Under the pieces are notes generated by a model. That model searched no databases and was not told the DNA's origin. It saw only the letters and a program-made list of their open reading frames with translations. A stretch of 39,468 nt of DNA from positions 1 through 39,468 of the forward strand of contig JANXQO010000160.1 in the NCBI GenBank assembly GCA_025353485.1, given 5' to 3'. Source of the DNA: Chitinophagales bacterium. Lineage in GTDB: Bacteria > Bacteroidota > Bacteroidia > Chitinophagales > Chitinophagaceae. Both the position numbers and the translations under genes were made by a program. Numbering within the stretch: position 1 is the first letter of the stretch; every line of letters begins with the position of its first letter. This document shows positions 15,297 to 24,006 of this stretch, piece by piece.

Positions 15297-16283
15297 TTAA
15301 GAATAAATCTTTTTAAAATATTCGATAGTTGTAATTAAGCCATCTTCAAATTTTGTGGTTGGCTGGTAACCCAATAAATTTTTCGCCAGGGAAATATCCG
15401 CTAAAGAATTTCTTACATCGGATGCTCTTGGTTCTCTGTAAGTTGGTGTATGTTCTTTATTTAAATATTTTTTTATAACATCATAAACAGCGTTTACAGA
15501 AAAATTTTCTCCCACTGCTACATTATAAATTTTATTTGTTGCTTCTTCATTATCTGTAAGCATTGCTTTAATATTTACCTGCACAGCATTTTCTACAAAA
15601 GTAAAATCTCTTGTTTGTTCACCATCACCATTTATGTAAACGGGTGTTTTATTAATAATGCCTTTTACAAACAATGGAATAACGGCAGCATAGGGCCCTT
15701 CCGGATCCTGGCGTGGACCAAAAATGTTGAAGTACCGTAAACCAATTACAGGAATTTTATAAATATCAGCAAAAACCTGTGCATACATTTCATTTACCCG
15801 TTTGCTTACTGCATAAGGGGATAAGCAATTCCCTATCCGGTCTTCTTTTTTTGGCAATGTAGGTTCATCACCAAACACAGATGAAGATGATGCATATACA
15901 AATCGTTTTATATTATTATCAACTGATGCCTTTAGCATATTTACAAAGCCTCCAACATTTACATCATTAGTGGTTTGTGGCTCTTTAATGGAACGGGGAA
16001 CAGAACCCAATGCAGCCTGGTGAGTTACATAGTCAATGCCATTGCATGCCTGCAGGCAGGTTTGTAAGTTGCGGATATCACCTTCTACAAATTCAAAGGC
16101 GGGATAAGATTTTAAAATATCAAGATTTGATTGAAATCCATTTGCCATATTATCTACTACCCGAACTTTTTTTGCTCCATTCTTTAATAAATATTCTGCT
16201 ATGTGGCTTCCTATAAAGCCTGCGCCTCCTGTAACAAGAAAGCTTTTATCATTTAAATTTTTATCGTGAAATGTATTGTTCAA
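15297..16283 (-). CDS. UDP-N-acetylglucosamine 4-epimerase-like SDR (TviC/WbpP type)
   Basis: A 328-aa extended SDR. The NAD motif is 'GGAGFIGSH' (19-27) and the catalytic pair is Y156/K160 in 'SPYAVSKRVNEMYAQ', after the Ser stretch 'ASSSSVFGDEP'. 'RYFNIFGPRQDPEGPYAAVI' and 'GDGEQTRDFTFV' are characteristic of WbpP/TviC-type UDP-GlcNAc(A) C4-epimerases. Directly downstream of the TviB-like dehydrogenase, it would complete the route to UDP-GalNAcA or an equivalent. The only ordinary start codon is TTG at 16283: an in-frame stop at 16293-16295 excludes a longer start and the next Met is inside the Rossmann fold. Substrate specificity is inferred from context. Confidence 0.85.
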   Translation of the reverse strand: MNNTFHDKNLNDKSFLVTGGAGFIGSHIAEYLLKNGAKKVRVVDNMANGFQSNLDILKSYPAFEFVEGDIRNLQTCLQACNGIDYVTHQAALGSVPRSIKEPQTTNDVNVGGFVNMLKASVDNNIKRFVYASSSSVFGDEPTLPKKEDRIGNCLSPYAVSKRVNEMYAQVFADIYKIPVIGLRYFNIFGPRQDPEGPYAAVIPLFVKGIINKTPVYINGDGEQTRDFTFVENAVQVNIKAMLTDNEEATNKIYNVAVGENFSVNAVYDVIKKYLNKEHTPTYREPRASDVRNSLADISLAKNLLGYQPTTKFEDGLITTIEYFKKIYS

Positions 16284-16331
16284 ATTTTTTATTTATTGCA
16301 ATGCTTTTAATATTGGAGCAGATTGAGAGTT

Positions 16332-16364
16332 AGGTGTCAGGTCGTTTATAACGCCCCGACACCT
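16332..16364 (-). other. Hairpin between the tviB-like and tviC-like genes
   Basis: AGGTGTC (16332-16338) pairs with GACACCT (16358-16364). The stem then continues through GG/CC and CGTT/AACG with single mismatches to a 3-nt loop, 13 pairs in all. It lies 3 bp past the dehydrogenase stop and 48 bp before the next start. With no T-run it is more likely an mRNA-stability or attenuation element than a full terminator. Confidence 0.5.
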
Positions 16365-16366
16365 GC

Positions 16367-17656
16367 TTACAAACTCCAATACGTTCGGGTGGTTATCTTA
16401 CCACGATAGATACCTTTAAGATCAGCAATTATTGCATGCGGCTTTGTTACTGCTGCAAATTCTGCATCATTTAATTTTTTATAATCGTTGTGAGGCACAG
16501 TAATAATAACAGCATCATAATCGTTTTCAAGTTTCTCTGTCAATCCGAATCCATATTCCTGTGTAAGCTGTTCGCCGGATGCATGCGGATCAGTAACATG
16601 CACATTGAGTGAATAGGATTGCAATTCTTTTACTACATCTGCAATTTTTGAGTTACGTATATCACTTACATTTTCTTTAAAAGTAGCACCCATCACCAGC
16701 ACTTTTGCCTGTTTTACATTACCATTATTTTGAATGATATGCTGCAAAACTTTTTTGGCAACATAACCGCCCATACTGTCGTTAATAGCTCTGCCGGCAA
16801 GTATCACCTGCGAATCATATCCAAGTTCTTTTGATTTATGGGTAAGATAATATGGATCAACACCAATACAATGGCCGCCAACCAGCCCCGGCTGAAATTT
16901 TAAAAAATTCCATTTGGTGCCTGCAGCTTCCAGCACTTCGTAAGTATTTATTCCCATCTTATCAAAGATGATGGAGAGTTCATTCATCAAAGCGATGTTT
17001 AAGTCTCTTTGTGTGTTCTCAATAATTTTTGCAGCTTCAGCAACTTTTATTGATGAAACTTTGTGAACACCGGCATCAACCACTAAACTATACACTTTGG
17101 CTATTACTTCTAAACTTTCTGTATCGCAGCCACTAACTATTTTTATAATATTGCTTAATGTGTGTTCTTTATCACCCGGATTAATTCTTTCCGGTGAATA
17201 ACCAATTTTAAAATCAATTATATTTTTTAATCCGGATAATTTTTCAATGATCGGGAGGCAATCATCTTCAGTACAACCAGGATAAACTGTAGATTCAAAC
17301 ACCACATAATCATCTTTTTTAATAACCATACCTATTGTTTCGCTTGCCTTTTTTACCGGCCTCAGATCAGGAACATTGTGTTCATCAACAGGGGTAGGCA
17401 CTGCAACAATATAAAAAGCCGCGGTTTTTAAAACCTCAAGATCAGAAGTGAATTCTATATCACATTTTTCAAATGATTCTTTATTTAATTCCTGGCTGGG
17501 ATCTATACCCTGCCTCATTAATTGTATGCGGTCATCATTAATATCAAACCCAATTACTGAAAGTTTTTTTGCAAACTCAAGCGCTATCGGCAATCCAACA
17601 TAGCCTAACCCTATTACTGCTAATTTTTTCTTCTTATCAATTAAATCCTGGTACAT
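16367..17656 (-). CDS. UDP-N-acetyl-hexosamine 6-dehydrogenase (TviB/WbpO type)
   Basis: A 429-aa nucleotide-sugar dehydrogenase with all three domains of the UDP-glucose/GDP-mannose dehydrogenase family. NAD motif 'GLGYVGLP' (16-23), 'VAVPTPVDEH', 'FESTVYPGCTE', and the catalytic C263 in 'GLVGGHCIGVDPYYLTHK'. The PYYLTHK continuation is typical of TviB/WbpO, not of Ugd. It oxidises the C6 of UDP-GlcNAc or UDP-GalNAc in two NAD+-dependent steps, giving the uronic acid. The C-terminal domain has 'VLVMGATFKENVSDIRNSK'. It lies in the middle of the operon, 12 bp after the UDP-glucuronate decarboxylase gene. Confidence 0.92.
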   Translation of the reverse strand: MYQDLIDKKKKLAVIGLGYVGLPIALEFAKKLSVIGFDINDDRIQLMRQGIDPSQELNKESFEKCDIEFTSDLEVLKTAAFYIVAVPTPVDEHNVPDLRPVKKASETIGMVIKKDDYVVFESTVYPGCTEDDCLPIIEKLSGLKNIIDFKIGYSPERINPGDKEHTLSNIIKIVSGCDTESLEVIAKVYSLVVDAGVHKVSSIKVAEAAKIIENTQRDLNIALMNELSIIFDKMGINTYEVLEAAGTKWNFLKFQPGLVGGHCIGVDPYYLTHKSKELGYDSQVILAGRAINDSMGGYVAKKVLQHIIQNNGNVKQAKVLVMGATFKENVSDIRNSKIADVVKELQSYSLNVHVTDPHASGEQLTQEYGFGLTEKLENDYDAVIITVPHNDYKKLNDAEFAAVTKPHAIIADLKGIYRGKITTRTYWSL

Positions 17657-17668
17657 TTTTATTTTATT

Positions 17669-18649
17669 TTATCTTCTGCTTTCAAATTCTTTTGGCAGTT
17701 TGTTCAATTCTTCTTTAGGCAATGATTTAAAATACTCATACGTAATTTTTAGTCCCTGCTGTCTTAAAATTTTCGGTTCCCAACCTAATATTTTTTTTGC
17801 TTTGGAAATATCCGGTTGGCGTTGTTTGGGATCATCCTGCGGCAAAGGCTTGTAAACAATTTTTTGCTTAGTGCCTGTAAGGTTGATAATTTCTTCAGCA
17901 AAGTCTTTTAAAGTTATCCAATCAGGATTACCAATATTTAGGGGCATAACATAATCACTCAGCAGTAAACGATAAATACCTTCAACCAAATCATCCACAT
18001 AACAAAAACTTCGTGTTTGAGAACCATCGCCAAAAACAGTCAGGTCTTCACCTCTTAATGCCTGCCCGATAAATGCGGGTAAAGCCCTGCCATCATTAAG
18101 TCTCATGCGGGGGCCATACGTATTAAATATTCTTACAATCCTTGTGTCTAACTTATGAAAGCTGTGATACGCCATGGTAATAGCTTCCTGAAAACGCTTT
18201 GCTTCATCATAAACACCCCGTGGCCCAACTGGATTTACATTGCCCCAATATTCTTCTGTTTGTGGATGCTGCAAAGGATCTCCATATACTTCACTTGTAG
18301 ATGCAACCAGTATTCTTGCTTTTTTTGAAAGAGCTAAACCCAAACAGTTATGCGTACCTAATGAACTGACTTTTAAAGTTTGAATAGGAATTTTTAAATA
18401 ATCTATGGGGCTTGCAGGAGAAGCAAAATGCAAAATATAATCCAGGTTTCCGGGGACATGAATGAATTTAGAAACATCATGATGATAAAACTCAAATTGC
18501 TCCAATTTAAAAAGATGTTCAATATTTTTAAGATCGCCGGTAATAAGATTATCCATACCAATTACACAATATCCTTCTTTGATAAACCTGTCACAAAGAT
18601 GTGATCCCAAAAATCCGGCAGCTCCGGTGATAAGAATTCTTTTTTGCAT
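17669..18649 (-). CDS. UDP-glucuronate decarboxylase (UXS)
   Basis: A 326-aa extended SDR. '[14 protein letters not shown]' is the NAD-binding loop. '[11 protein letters not shown]' and '[15 protein letters not shown]' (E120) are the UXS hallmarks, with catalytic Y147/K151 in '[11 protein letters not shown]'. '[10 protein letters not shown]' and '[18 protein letters not shown]' complete the pattern. It converts UDP-glucuronate to UDP-xylose. The gene upstream (18666) is Ugd, which makes UDP-glucuronate from UDP-glucose, so the two consecutive genes form a complete two-step route; spacing is 16 bp. The soluble form lacks any membrane anchor. Confidence 0.93.
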   Translation of the reverse strand: MQKRILITGAAGFLGSHLCDRFIKEGYCVIGMDNLITGDLKNIEHLFKLEQFEFYHHDVSKFIHVPGNLDYILHFASPASPIDYLKIPIQTLKVSSLGTHNCLGLALSKKARILVASTSEVYGDPLQHPQTEEYWGNVNPVGPRGVYDEAKRFQEAITMAYHSFHKLDTRIVRIFNTYGPRMRLNDGRALPAFIGQALRGEDLTVFGDGSQTRSFCYVDDLVEGIYRLLLSDYVMPLNIGNPDWITLKDFAEEIINLTGTKQKIVYKPLPQDDPKQRQPDISKAKKILGWEPKILRQQGLKITYEYFKSLPKEELNKLPKEFESRR

Positions 18650-18665
18650 AACCTTTTTACTTAAT

Positions 18666-20006
18666 TCAGTTTACAACCCTGCGTCCAATACTTTCATAAT
18701 GAAACCCGTATTCTTCCATTTGTTTAAGATCAAATAAGTTGCGTCCGTCAAAAATTAATTTATTTTTTAACAGAGAAGTCATCTTGATAAAATCCGGAGT
18801 TCTAAACTCACTCCATTCAGTTGCAATTATCAAGGCATCTGCATCTGTTAAAGCATCGTATTGGTTATCGGCGTAATTTATTTTTTTACCTAATTCCCTT
18901 TTTACATTTGACATGGCTTCAGGATCAAAAGCCGTTACCGAAGCCCCTGCAGCCAACAGTTCTTCAATAATACTTAATGCCGGGGCTTCCCTTATATCAT
19001 CCGTGTTTGGTTTAAATGCAAGGCCCCATAAAGCAAATTTTTTCCCTTTAAGATCATTGCCAAACCATGCATTTATTTTTGAAACAAGATGAAGTTTCTG
19101 ATTTTCATTTACTTTCATCACAGCTTCTAAAATCTTAAATTCATAATTTATTTCACGTGCTGATCCTGCTAAAGCCTGTACATCTTTTGGAAAGCAACTG
19201 CCTCCATAGCCAATGCCTGGAAATAAAAATCTTCTTCCTATTCTTTCATCGCTGCCAATTCCTTTGCGCACCATGTCAACATCTGCACCTAATTTCTCAC
19301 ACAATTGTGCGATCTCATTCATAAAAGAAATTTTAGCAGCAAGAAAAGAATTAGCTGCATATTTTGTAAGCTCTGCAGATTTTTCATCCATGTAAATAAT
19401 AGGATTTCCCTGCCGCACAAATGGGGCATACAATTCACCCAGCAATTTTTTTGCCCTTTCAGATTCTGTACCTATCACCACTCTGTTCGGTTTCATAAAA
19501 TCATCCACAGCTACACCTTCACGTAAAAATTCGGGATTGCTCACAACATCAAAGGATCCTTCTAAATCACCAGCACCGGAATGCTTTGCACTTTCAAGTA
19601 TTGCAGTTCTTACTTTATCTGCAGTACCAACCGGTACTGTACTTTTATCAATAATAATTTTATAATCATCTTTTTTAAGTAAACAGCCAATATCTTTTGC
19701 TACGCCTAAAACGTACTGCAGATCAGCTTTTCCATCACCATCCGGGGGGGTAGGCAATGCAAGGAAAATAATTTTTGCATTTTTAATTCCTTCTTCCAAA
19801 GATGTAGTAAAATGCAAACGGTCTTCTTTTTCATTTCTTACAAAAATTTTTTCCAGCCCCGGTTCATAAATTGTTATCTGCCCTGATGACAATTTTTCCA
19901 CCTTATCTTTATCAATATCAACACAGGTAACATCATTTCCTGTTTCTGCAAAGCAAGTACCTGTTACCAATCCAACATAACCTGTTCCTATAACTGCTAT
20001 CTTCAT
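18666..20006 (-). CDS. ugd: UDP-glucose 6-dehydrogenase
   Basis: A 446-aa enzyme with the Ugd motif set: '[20 protein letters not shown]' at the N-terminus, '[19 protein letters not shown]', '[14 protein letters not shown]', '[20 protein letters not shown]', catalytic C271 in '[13 protein letters not shown]', and '[18 protein letters not shown]'. It forms UDP-glucuronate. It is followed by the UDP-glucuronate decarboxylase gene and preceded (9 bp) by the DegT aminotransferase. The TPPDGDG segment is the long form common in Bacteroidota. Specificity for UDP-glucose over other sugars is well supported by the [10 protein letters not shown] motif. Confidence 0.94.
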   Translation of the reverse strand: MKIAVIGTGYVGLVTGTCFAETGNDVTCVDIDKDKVEKLSSGQITIYEPGLEKIFVRNEKEDRLHFTTSLEEGIKNAKIIFLALPTPPDGDGKADLQYVLGVAKDIGCLLKKDDYKIIIDKSTVPVGTADKVRTAILESAKHSGAGDLEGSFDVVSNPEFLREGVAVDDFMKPNRVVIGTESERAKKLLGELYAPFVRQGNPIIYMDEKSAELTKYAANSFLAAKISFMNEIAQLCEKLGADVDMVRKGIGSDERIGRRFLFPGIGYGGSCFPKDVQALAGSAREINYEFKILEAVMKVNENQKLHLVSKINAWFGNDLKGKKFALWGLAFKPNTDDIREAPALSIIEELLAAGASVTAFDPEAMSNVKRELGKKINYADNQYDALTDADALIIATEWSEFRTPDFIKMTSLLKNKLIFDGRNLFDLKQMEEYGFHYESIGRRVVN

Positions 20007-20015
20007 TTATTTGTT

Positions 20016-21146
20016 TTATTTATTTACAAATTCCAATACTTTACCGGTTATGTATAATTGTTGTTCTTCATCTAATTCTGTATGCATAGGTAATGATATC
20101 ACTCTTTCGGTTAGCCAGTCTGTTACCGGTAAATTATAATCACCGCCACCAAAAGCTTCAAACATTTTTTGACGATGTGCAGGCACTGGATAATATATCA
20201 TTGAAGGAATATTATTTTTCGCTAAAAATGTATGCAATGCGTTTCTGTCTACATCCTGTAAAACCAACGTATATTGGTGAAAGACGTGTGCAGAATATTC
20301 AACCCTGTAAGGTATTGATATTTTAGAATGGTTTGCAAATGCTTTATCATAATAGGCGGCAGCTTGCCGGCGTGCCGAAATATATTTATCCAACAATGGA
20401 AGTTTAATATTTAAAACAGCAGCCTGCATTGCATCCAGCCTGGAATTACAGCCAACCATTTCATGATAATATCTTATTTTTTGCCCGTGATTGGCGATCA
20501 TTTTTAATTTTTCAGCCAATGCATCATCGTTGGTAAACATGGCTCCTCCATCTCCATAACATCCTAAATTTTTACTGGGAAAAAAAGATGTACAGCCAAT
20601 AGTTCCTATAGTGCCGGATTTCTTTTTTGTTCCATCTTTAAAAATATAATCTCCGCCTATTGCCTGTGCGTTATCTTCAATAACAAATAAATTATGTTCG
20701 TTTGCAATTGCCATTATTTCTTCCATATTGGCTGTTTGCCCATATAAATGAACCGGAACAATTGCTTTTGTATTTGGGGTAATTGCATTTTTAATTGCTA
20801 CAGGATCAATACAGAATGTTCTTTTATCAACATCAACAAATATTGGTTTTAATTTTAGTAAGGCAATAACTTCTGTTGTGGCAATATAAGTGAATGAAGG
20901 AGTAATAACTTCATCACCGGGCTGCAGACCAAGTGCCATCATAGCAATTTGTAAAGCATCGGTGCCATTAGCACAGGGAATGGCATGTTTAATGCCCAAA
21001 TAGGTTGAAAGATTATCCGCAAAATCAGTTACCTGTTTTCCGCCAATGAACATGGTAGTATCCAACACATTTAAAAGAGCAGCGTCTATATCAGTTTTTA
21101 TTTTCAAATATTGTTGCTTCAAATCAACCATTTGTACAGGCTTCAT
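20016..21146 (-). CDS. DegT/DnrJ/EryC1/StrS sugar aminotransferase (WbpE-like)
   Basis: A 376-aa PLP-dependent aminotransferase of the DegT family. The Schiff-base lysine is K192 in 'SFFPSKNLGCYGDGG', with D158 in 'VIEDNAQAIGG'. Substrate-pocket landmarks include 'CANGTDALQIAM', 'TPSFTYIAT' and 'VPVHLYGQTANM'. The sequence is closest in feel to WbpE/WlbC, which aminate UDP-3-keto-GlcNAcA, but the matching 3-dehydrogenase (WbpB) and acetyltransferase (WbpD) are absent from the window, so the exact sugar is open. It is the first gene of the seven-gene nucleotide-sugar operon and has a good promoter at 21167-21197. Confidence 0.9.
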   Translation of the reverse strand: MKPVQMVDLKQQYLKIKTDIDAALLNVLDTTMFIGGKQVTDFADNLSTYLGIKHAIPCANGTDALQIAMMALGLQPGDEVITPSFTYIATTEVIALLKLKPIFVDVDKRTFCIDPVAIKNAITPNTKAIVPVHLYGQTANMEEIMAIANEHNLFVIEDNAQAIGGDYIFKDGTKKKSGTIGTIGCTSFFPSKNLGCYGDGGAMFTNDDALAEKLKMIANHGQKIRYYHEMVGCNSRLDAMQAAVLNIKLPLLDKYISARRQAAAYYDKAFANHSKISIPYRVEYSAHVFHQYTLVLQDVDRNALHTFLAKNNIPSMIYYPVPAHRQKMFEAFGGGDYNLPVTDWLTERVISLPMHTELDEEQQLYITGKVLEFVNK

Positions 21147-21166
21147 AATTACTTTTTAAACGGCGG

Positions 21167-21197
21167 CAAAGATAAGAATTGAAACAGGAAAGTGAAA
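21167..21197 (-). promoter_or_regulatory. Promoter of the nucleotide-sugar operon
   Basis: Minus strand TTTC (21197-21194), 19-nt spacer, TATCTTTG (21174-21167), an exact TAnnTTTG -7 element 20 bp before the aminotransferase ATG. It lies in the 134-bp divergent spacer with kdtA. Confidence 0.6.
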
Positions 21198-21280
21198 TTA
21201 TCCTCAAAGGATTGATTTTAACCAAATTATTCATTATGATTTATAAAAGAAGAATTTAGATTTGCCATTAAACGAATATC

Positions 21281-22540
21281 GTGAACCTGCTACTGTATAC
21301 TCTTTTTTTAATGTTATATCCTTTTGGAATCCGCATTGCATCTATATGGAATGATAAAGCAACGCTTTGGATAAAAGGGCGGAAAATATTTCCAACTATT
21401 GATTCTTCTGCCGCAAGAAAGGAAACCATCTGGATGCATTGTGCAAGCCTTGGCGAGTTTGAACAGGGGCATCCTTTAATTGAGAAAATAAGGACGGAAT
21501 ATCCGGGCTCTATAATTGTAATTAGTTTTTTTTCGCCATCAGGATATGAAATAGAAAAGAATAACAGCAATGCTGATTATGTTTTTTATTTACCCTCTGA
21601 TTCTTTTTCAAATGCAAAAAAATTTATTGACCTAATTAATCCAACACTGGTGCTCTGGATAAAATATGAGTATTGGTATTATTATCTTAAAGAATTAAAA
21701 AAAAGAAATATCCCCACATTATTAATATCCGGATACTTTAGAAAAGATCAACCTTTTTTTAAATGGTATAGAAATTTTTGGACAGAAATGCTGAAGTGTT
21801 TTACTTATTATTTTTTACAAAATGAAGATTCAAAAATTTTATTGGAAAATCTTAATATTAAAAATGTAACTGTTACAGGAGATACAAGGTTTGACAGAGT
21901 GATCACTATTGTTGAAAATTTTTATGAGGTGCCATTGATAAAAGAATTTTGCGGCAATAATAAAGTTATTGTTGCGGGAAGCACATGGGAAGATGATGAA
22001 GCCGAACTGCTACATTACGCAAAAACAAATGCCCACATAAAATTTATCATTGCACCACATGAAGTTGATAAAGAAAATATCAGGGATGTGAAGAAAAAAT
22101 TTGTCAATTCAATTTTATATTCTGAGTGGATAACCGGCAACCCGCAACCCGCAACCGGCAATCAGCAATCGAATTGCCTTATAATTGACAGCATCGGTAT
22201 ACTTTCAAGACTTTATAAATATGCTGATATAACCTATGTTGGTGGCGGCTTTAGCTATGATGGTTTACACAATATACTGGAAGCAGCGGTGTATGGAAAG
22301 CCAGTAATTTTTGGGCCTGAAATTGAAAAAAATTTTGAAGCACAGGAATTAATTGAATGTGGCGGTGGGATAACTATAAGCAATGCACTAGAGCTTGAAA
22401 AAACTTTAACGGATTTATTTAACAACAGTGATGAATTAAAAAACAGAGGTATTGCTGCTAAAAATTATGTGTATAATAACGCTGGTGCAACAAAAAAAAT
22501 TATGGAATACATTCAGGAAAACCGCCTTTTAACTAATTGA
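21281..22540 (+). CDS. waaA: 3-deoxy-D-manno-octulosonate (Kdo) transferase
   Basis: A 419-aa inner-membrane-associated GT-B glycosyltransferase (WaaA/KdtA) that attaches Kdo to lipid A precursor. An N-terminal hydrophobic anchor is followed by 'CASLGEFEQGHPLI' (acceptor-site Glu in the G-E-F-E motif, 58-61). Further on come 'SFFSPSGYEI', 'TGDTRFDRV', 'AGSTWEDDE', 'IIAPHEV' and the donor-binding stretch 'YVGGGF...HNILEAAVYGKPVIFGP'. The start is GTG at 21281; an in-frame TAA just upstream (21269-21271) excludes a longer form. An unusual linker at residues 285-297 is encoded by a heptamer array (22134-22168). The 3' end overlaps the convergent gene at 22513 by 28 bp. Confidence 0.93.
   Translation: MNLLLYTLFLMLYPFGIRIASIWNDKATLWIKGRKIFPTIDSSAARKETIWMHCASLGEFEQGHPLIEKIRTEYPGSIIVISFFSPSGYEIEKNNSNADYVFYLPSDSFSNAKKFIDLINPTLVLWIKYEYWYYYLKELKKRNIPTLLISGYFRKDQPFFKWYRNFWTEMLKCFTYYFLQNEDSKILLENLNIKNVTVTGDTRFDRVITIVENFYEVPLIKEFCGNNKVIVAGSTWEDDEAELLHYAKTNAHIKFIIAPHEVDKENIRDVKKKFVNSILYSEWITGNPQPATGNQQSNCLIIDSIGILSRLYKYADITYVGGGFSYDGLHNILEAAVYGKPVIFGPEIEKNFEAQELIECGGGITISNALELEKTLTDLFNNSDELKNRGIAAKNYVYNNAGATKKIMEYIQENRLLTN
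22134..22168 (+). repeat. Heptamer array inside waaA
   Basis: Five exact-phase 7-nt units: CCGGCAA, CCCGCAA, CCCGCAA, CCGGCAA, TCAGCAA. They are translated as a Pro/Asn/Gln-rich linker ('TGNPQPATGNQQ') in the donor domain, at a place where other Kdo transferases, as I remember them, are shorter. Confidence 0.75.
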
Positions 22541-23253
22541 TCAAATTGTTTTACTATATCTGAGTCTTTCCATCCAATTTTTACTTTAAGCTCTCTTTCT
22601 ATCCAGTATTGCGCTTCAGGAAAAATTGAAAAATTATTAATTGTTTTTATACTTCGTTCATACATGGCTTCATCCCCGCGAAATAATTCATTGATGAATA
22701 AAAAACGATCATTAACACCTATAGCCTTTTTTAAATCTCTTACAGGTGCCTCTGTAAGCATATCGGAAAGCTCAATCTTACTTTGTTTTAATTTTTCATT
22801 TAAAGATTCCGGTCTTGCTGAAGATTCATTTATATTTTTTTGAAAAGTTGGCAATGGCGTTTGATGGGTTAATGTGGGAACATCTTCAACAGGATCAAAC
22901 ATAAAAGCAGGTTTTGCATTTACACTCATCTGGTTTTTTGCTTCCGCATTTCTTTTTATTTCTTCCAGTTCTTCTTCAATTTCTTTTTCATCTACTTTTA
23001 AAACCTCTATTATTTTTTCTTCTTCAGCTACAGGCTCATCCGTTTGTTTTGTATAATATTGTTTTCCAAAATTATTGTTTAAAGCCCCCGGCATTAATAC
23101 CGCTACTTTTCCATTATTAACAGATGTATTGTTACCTTTTTGCTGAAGTAATTCCGATTGAAGCATTTGTACGGTAATCAATAAATTATCTGCAGATGCA
23201 TTCTCAGCAATTTGTTGTTGTAATTTTTCTATCAGAGTGCGTACTCGTTCCAT
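22513..23253 (-). CDS. Conserved hypothetical protein of Bacteroidota
   Basis: A 246-aa soluble protein, no signal peptide or membrane segment. The N-terminal 40 residues form a short amphipathic/coiled-coil helix ('RVRTLIEKLQQQIAENA'). The middle (45-165) is low-complexity, with an acidic Glu/Lys tract around 'EKEIEEELEEIKRNAEA'. The C-terminal ~75 residues are well ordered and look conserved: 'DLKKAIGVNDRFLFINELF', 'YERSIKTINNF', 'AQYWIERELKVKIGW'. I recognise this C-terminal block from hypothetical proteins of the phylum but know no function. The gene converges with waaA, overlapping it by 28 bp, and is divergent from tdk. Confidence 0.8.
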   Translation of the reverse strand: MERVRTLIEKLQQQIAENASADNLLITVQMLQSELLQQKGNNTSVNNGKVAVLMPGALNNNFGKQYYTKQTDEPVAEEEKIIEVLKVDEKEIEEELEEIKRNAEAKNQMSVNAKPAFMFDPVEDVPTLTHQTPLPTFQKNINESSARPESLNEKLKQSKIELSDMLTEAPVRDLKKAIGVNDRFLFINELFRGDEAMYERSIKTINNFSIFPEAQYWIERELKVKIGWKDSDIVKQFDQLVKRRFS

Positions 23254-23311
23254 TTATAATATGCTTTAAGAGAGGGTTCCGCTAATACAACGAAAAAATG
23301 AAATTAATGTT

Positions 23312-23343
23312 TTTGATTTCATGTAAAATCATTTTAACCTTTG
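23312..23343 (+). promoter_or_regulatory. Promoter of tdk
   Basis: TTTG (23312-23315), a 20-nt spacer and AACCTTTG (23336-23343), one mismatch from TAnnTTTG. It is 46 bp before the tdk ATG. Confidence 0.55.
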
Positions 23344-23389
23344 CACTTCAGGCTAAGGTACAAATTGAATTTAAAAATATTCACTAATT

Positions 23390-23953
23390 ATGTTTATTGA
23401 ACCAAATTTTAAAGGCGAACGGCGGGGATGGATAGAAGTTATTTGCGGAAGCATGTTCAGCGGAAAAACGGAAGAACTGATCCGCAGATTGAAAAGAGTT
23501 AAGATAGCAAATCTAAAAGCAGAAATATTTAAACCGGCTATTGATGTACGCTATGATGCGATAAAAATTGTAAGTCACGATGAGAACAAAATTCTTTCTA
23601 CCCCGGTAGATAATTCTCAAACCATTTTATTAATGGCGCAGGATGTAGACGTGGTGGGCATTGATGAAGCTCAGTTTTTTGATGAGCAGGTTGTATCAGT
23701 TTGTGAGCAACTGGCATTAAAAGGTGTAAGGGTTATTGTTGCAGGATTGGATATGGATTACCAGGGCAATCCTTTCGGGCCAATGCCTAAACTTTTGGCC
23801 ATTGCAGATTATATAACCAAGCTACATGCGATATGTATGAAATGTGGAAACATCGCCAACATTTCTTATCGAAAAATTGAAAAAGAAGGCCAGGTATTAT
23901 TGGGAGAAAAAGATATTTATGAGCCACGCTGCAGGCATTGTGCCCAACTATAA
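23390..23953 (+). CDS. tdk: Thymidine kinase
   Basis: A 187-aa type II thymidine kinase of typical bacterial length. P-loop '[10 protein letters not shown]' (20-29), catalytic Glu93 in 'GIDEAQFF', the lasso region '[13 protein letters not shown]', and a structural zinc site from C149/C152 ('CMKC') and C181/C184 ('CRHC'). It phosphorylates thymidine to dTMP with ATP (salvage). It is transcribed alone, with a promoter 46 bp upstream and a hairpin terminator right after the stop. Confidence 0.96.
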   Translation: MFIEPNFKGERRGWIEVICGSMFSGKTEELIRRLKRVKIANLKAEIFKPAIDVRYDAIKIVSHDENKILSTPVDNSQTILLMAQDVDVVGIDEAQFFDEQVVSVCEQLALKGVRVIVAGLDMDYQGNPFGPMPKLLAIADYITKLHAICMKCGNIANISYRKIEKEGQVLLGEKDIYEPRCRHCAQL

Positions 23954-23981
23954 AAAGAGGCTGCCGGATGACAACCTCTTT
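23954..23981 (+). terminator. Terminator after tdk
   Basis: Stem AAAGAGG (23954-23960) and CCTCTTT (23975-23981) with a 14-nt loop, directly after the stop codon. A-rich before and T/A-rich after, so it may serve the convergent gene at 24007 as well. Confidence 0.65.
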
Positions 23982-24006
23982 AATAATATTCAATTACAAT
24001 AAATAA

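Noticed and set aside
22134-22168. CRISPR-like repeats
   Set aside because: The units are 7 nt and contiguous with no spacers; none of the arrays in the window has CRISPR architecture and no cas gene is present.
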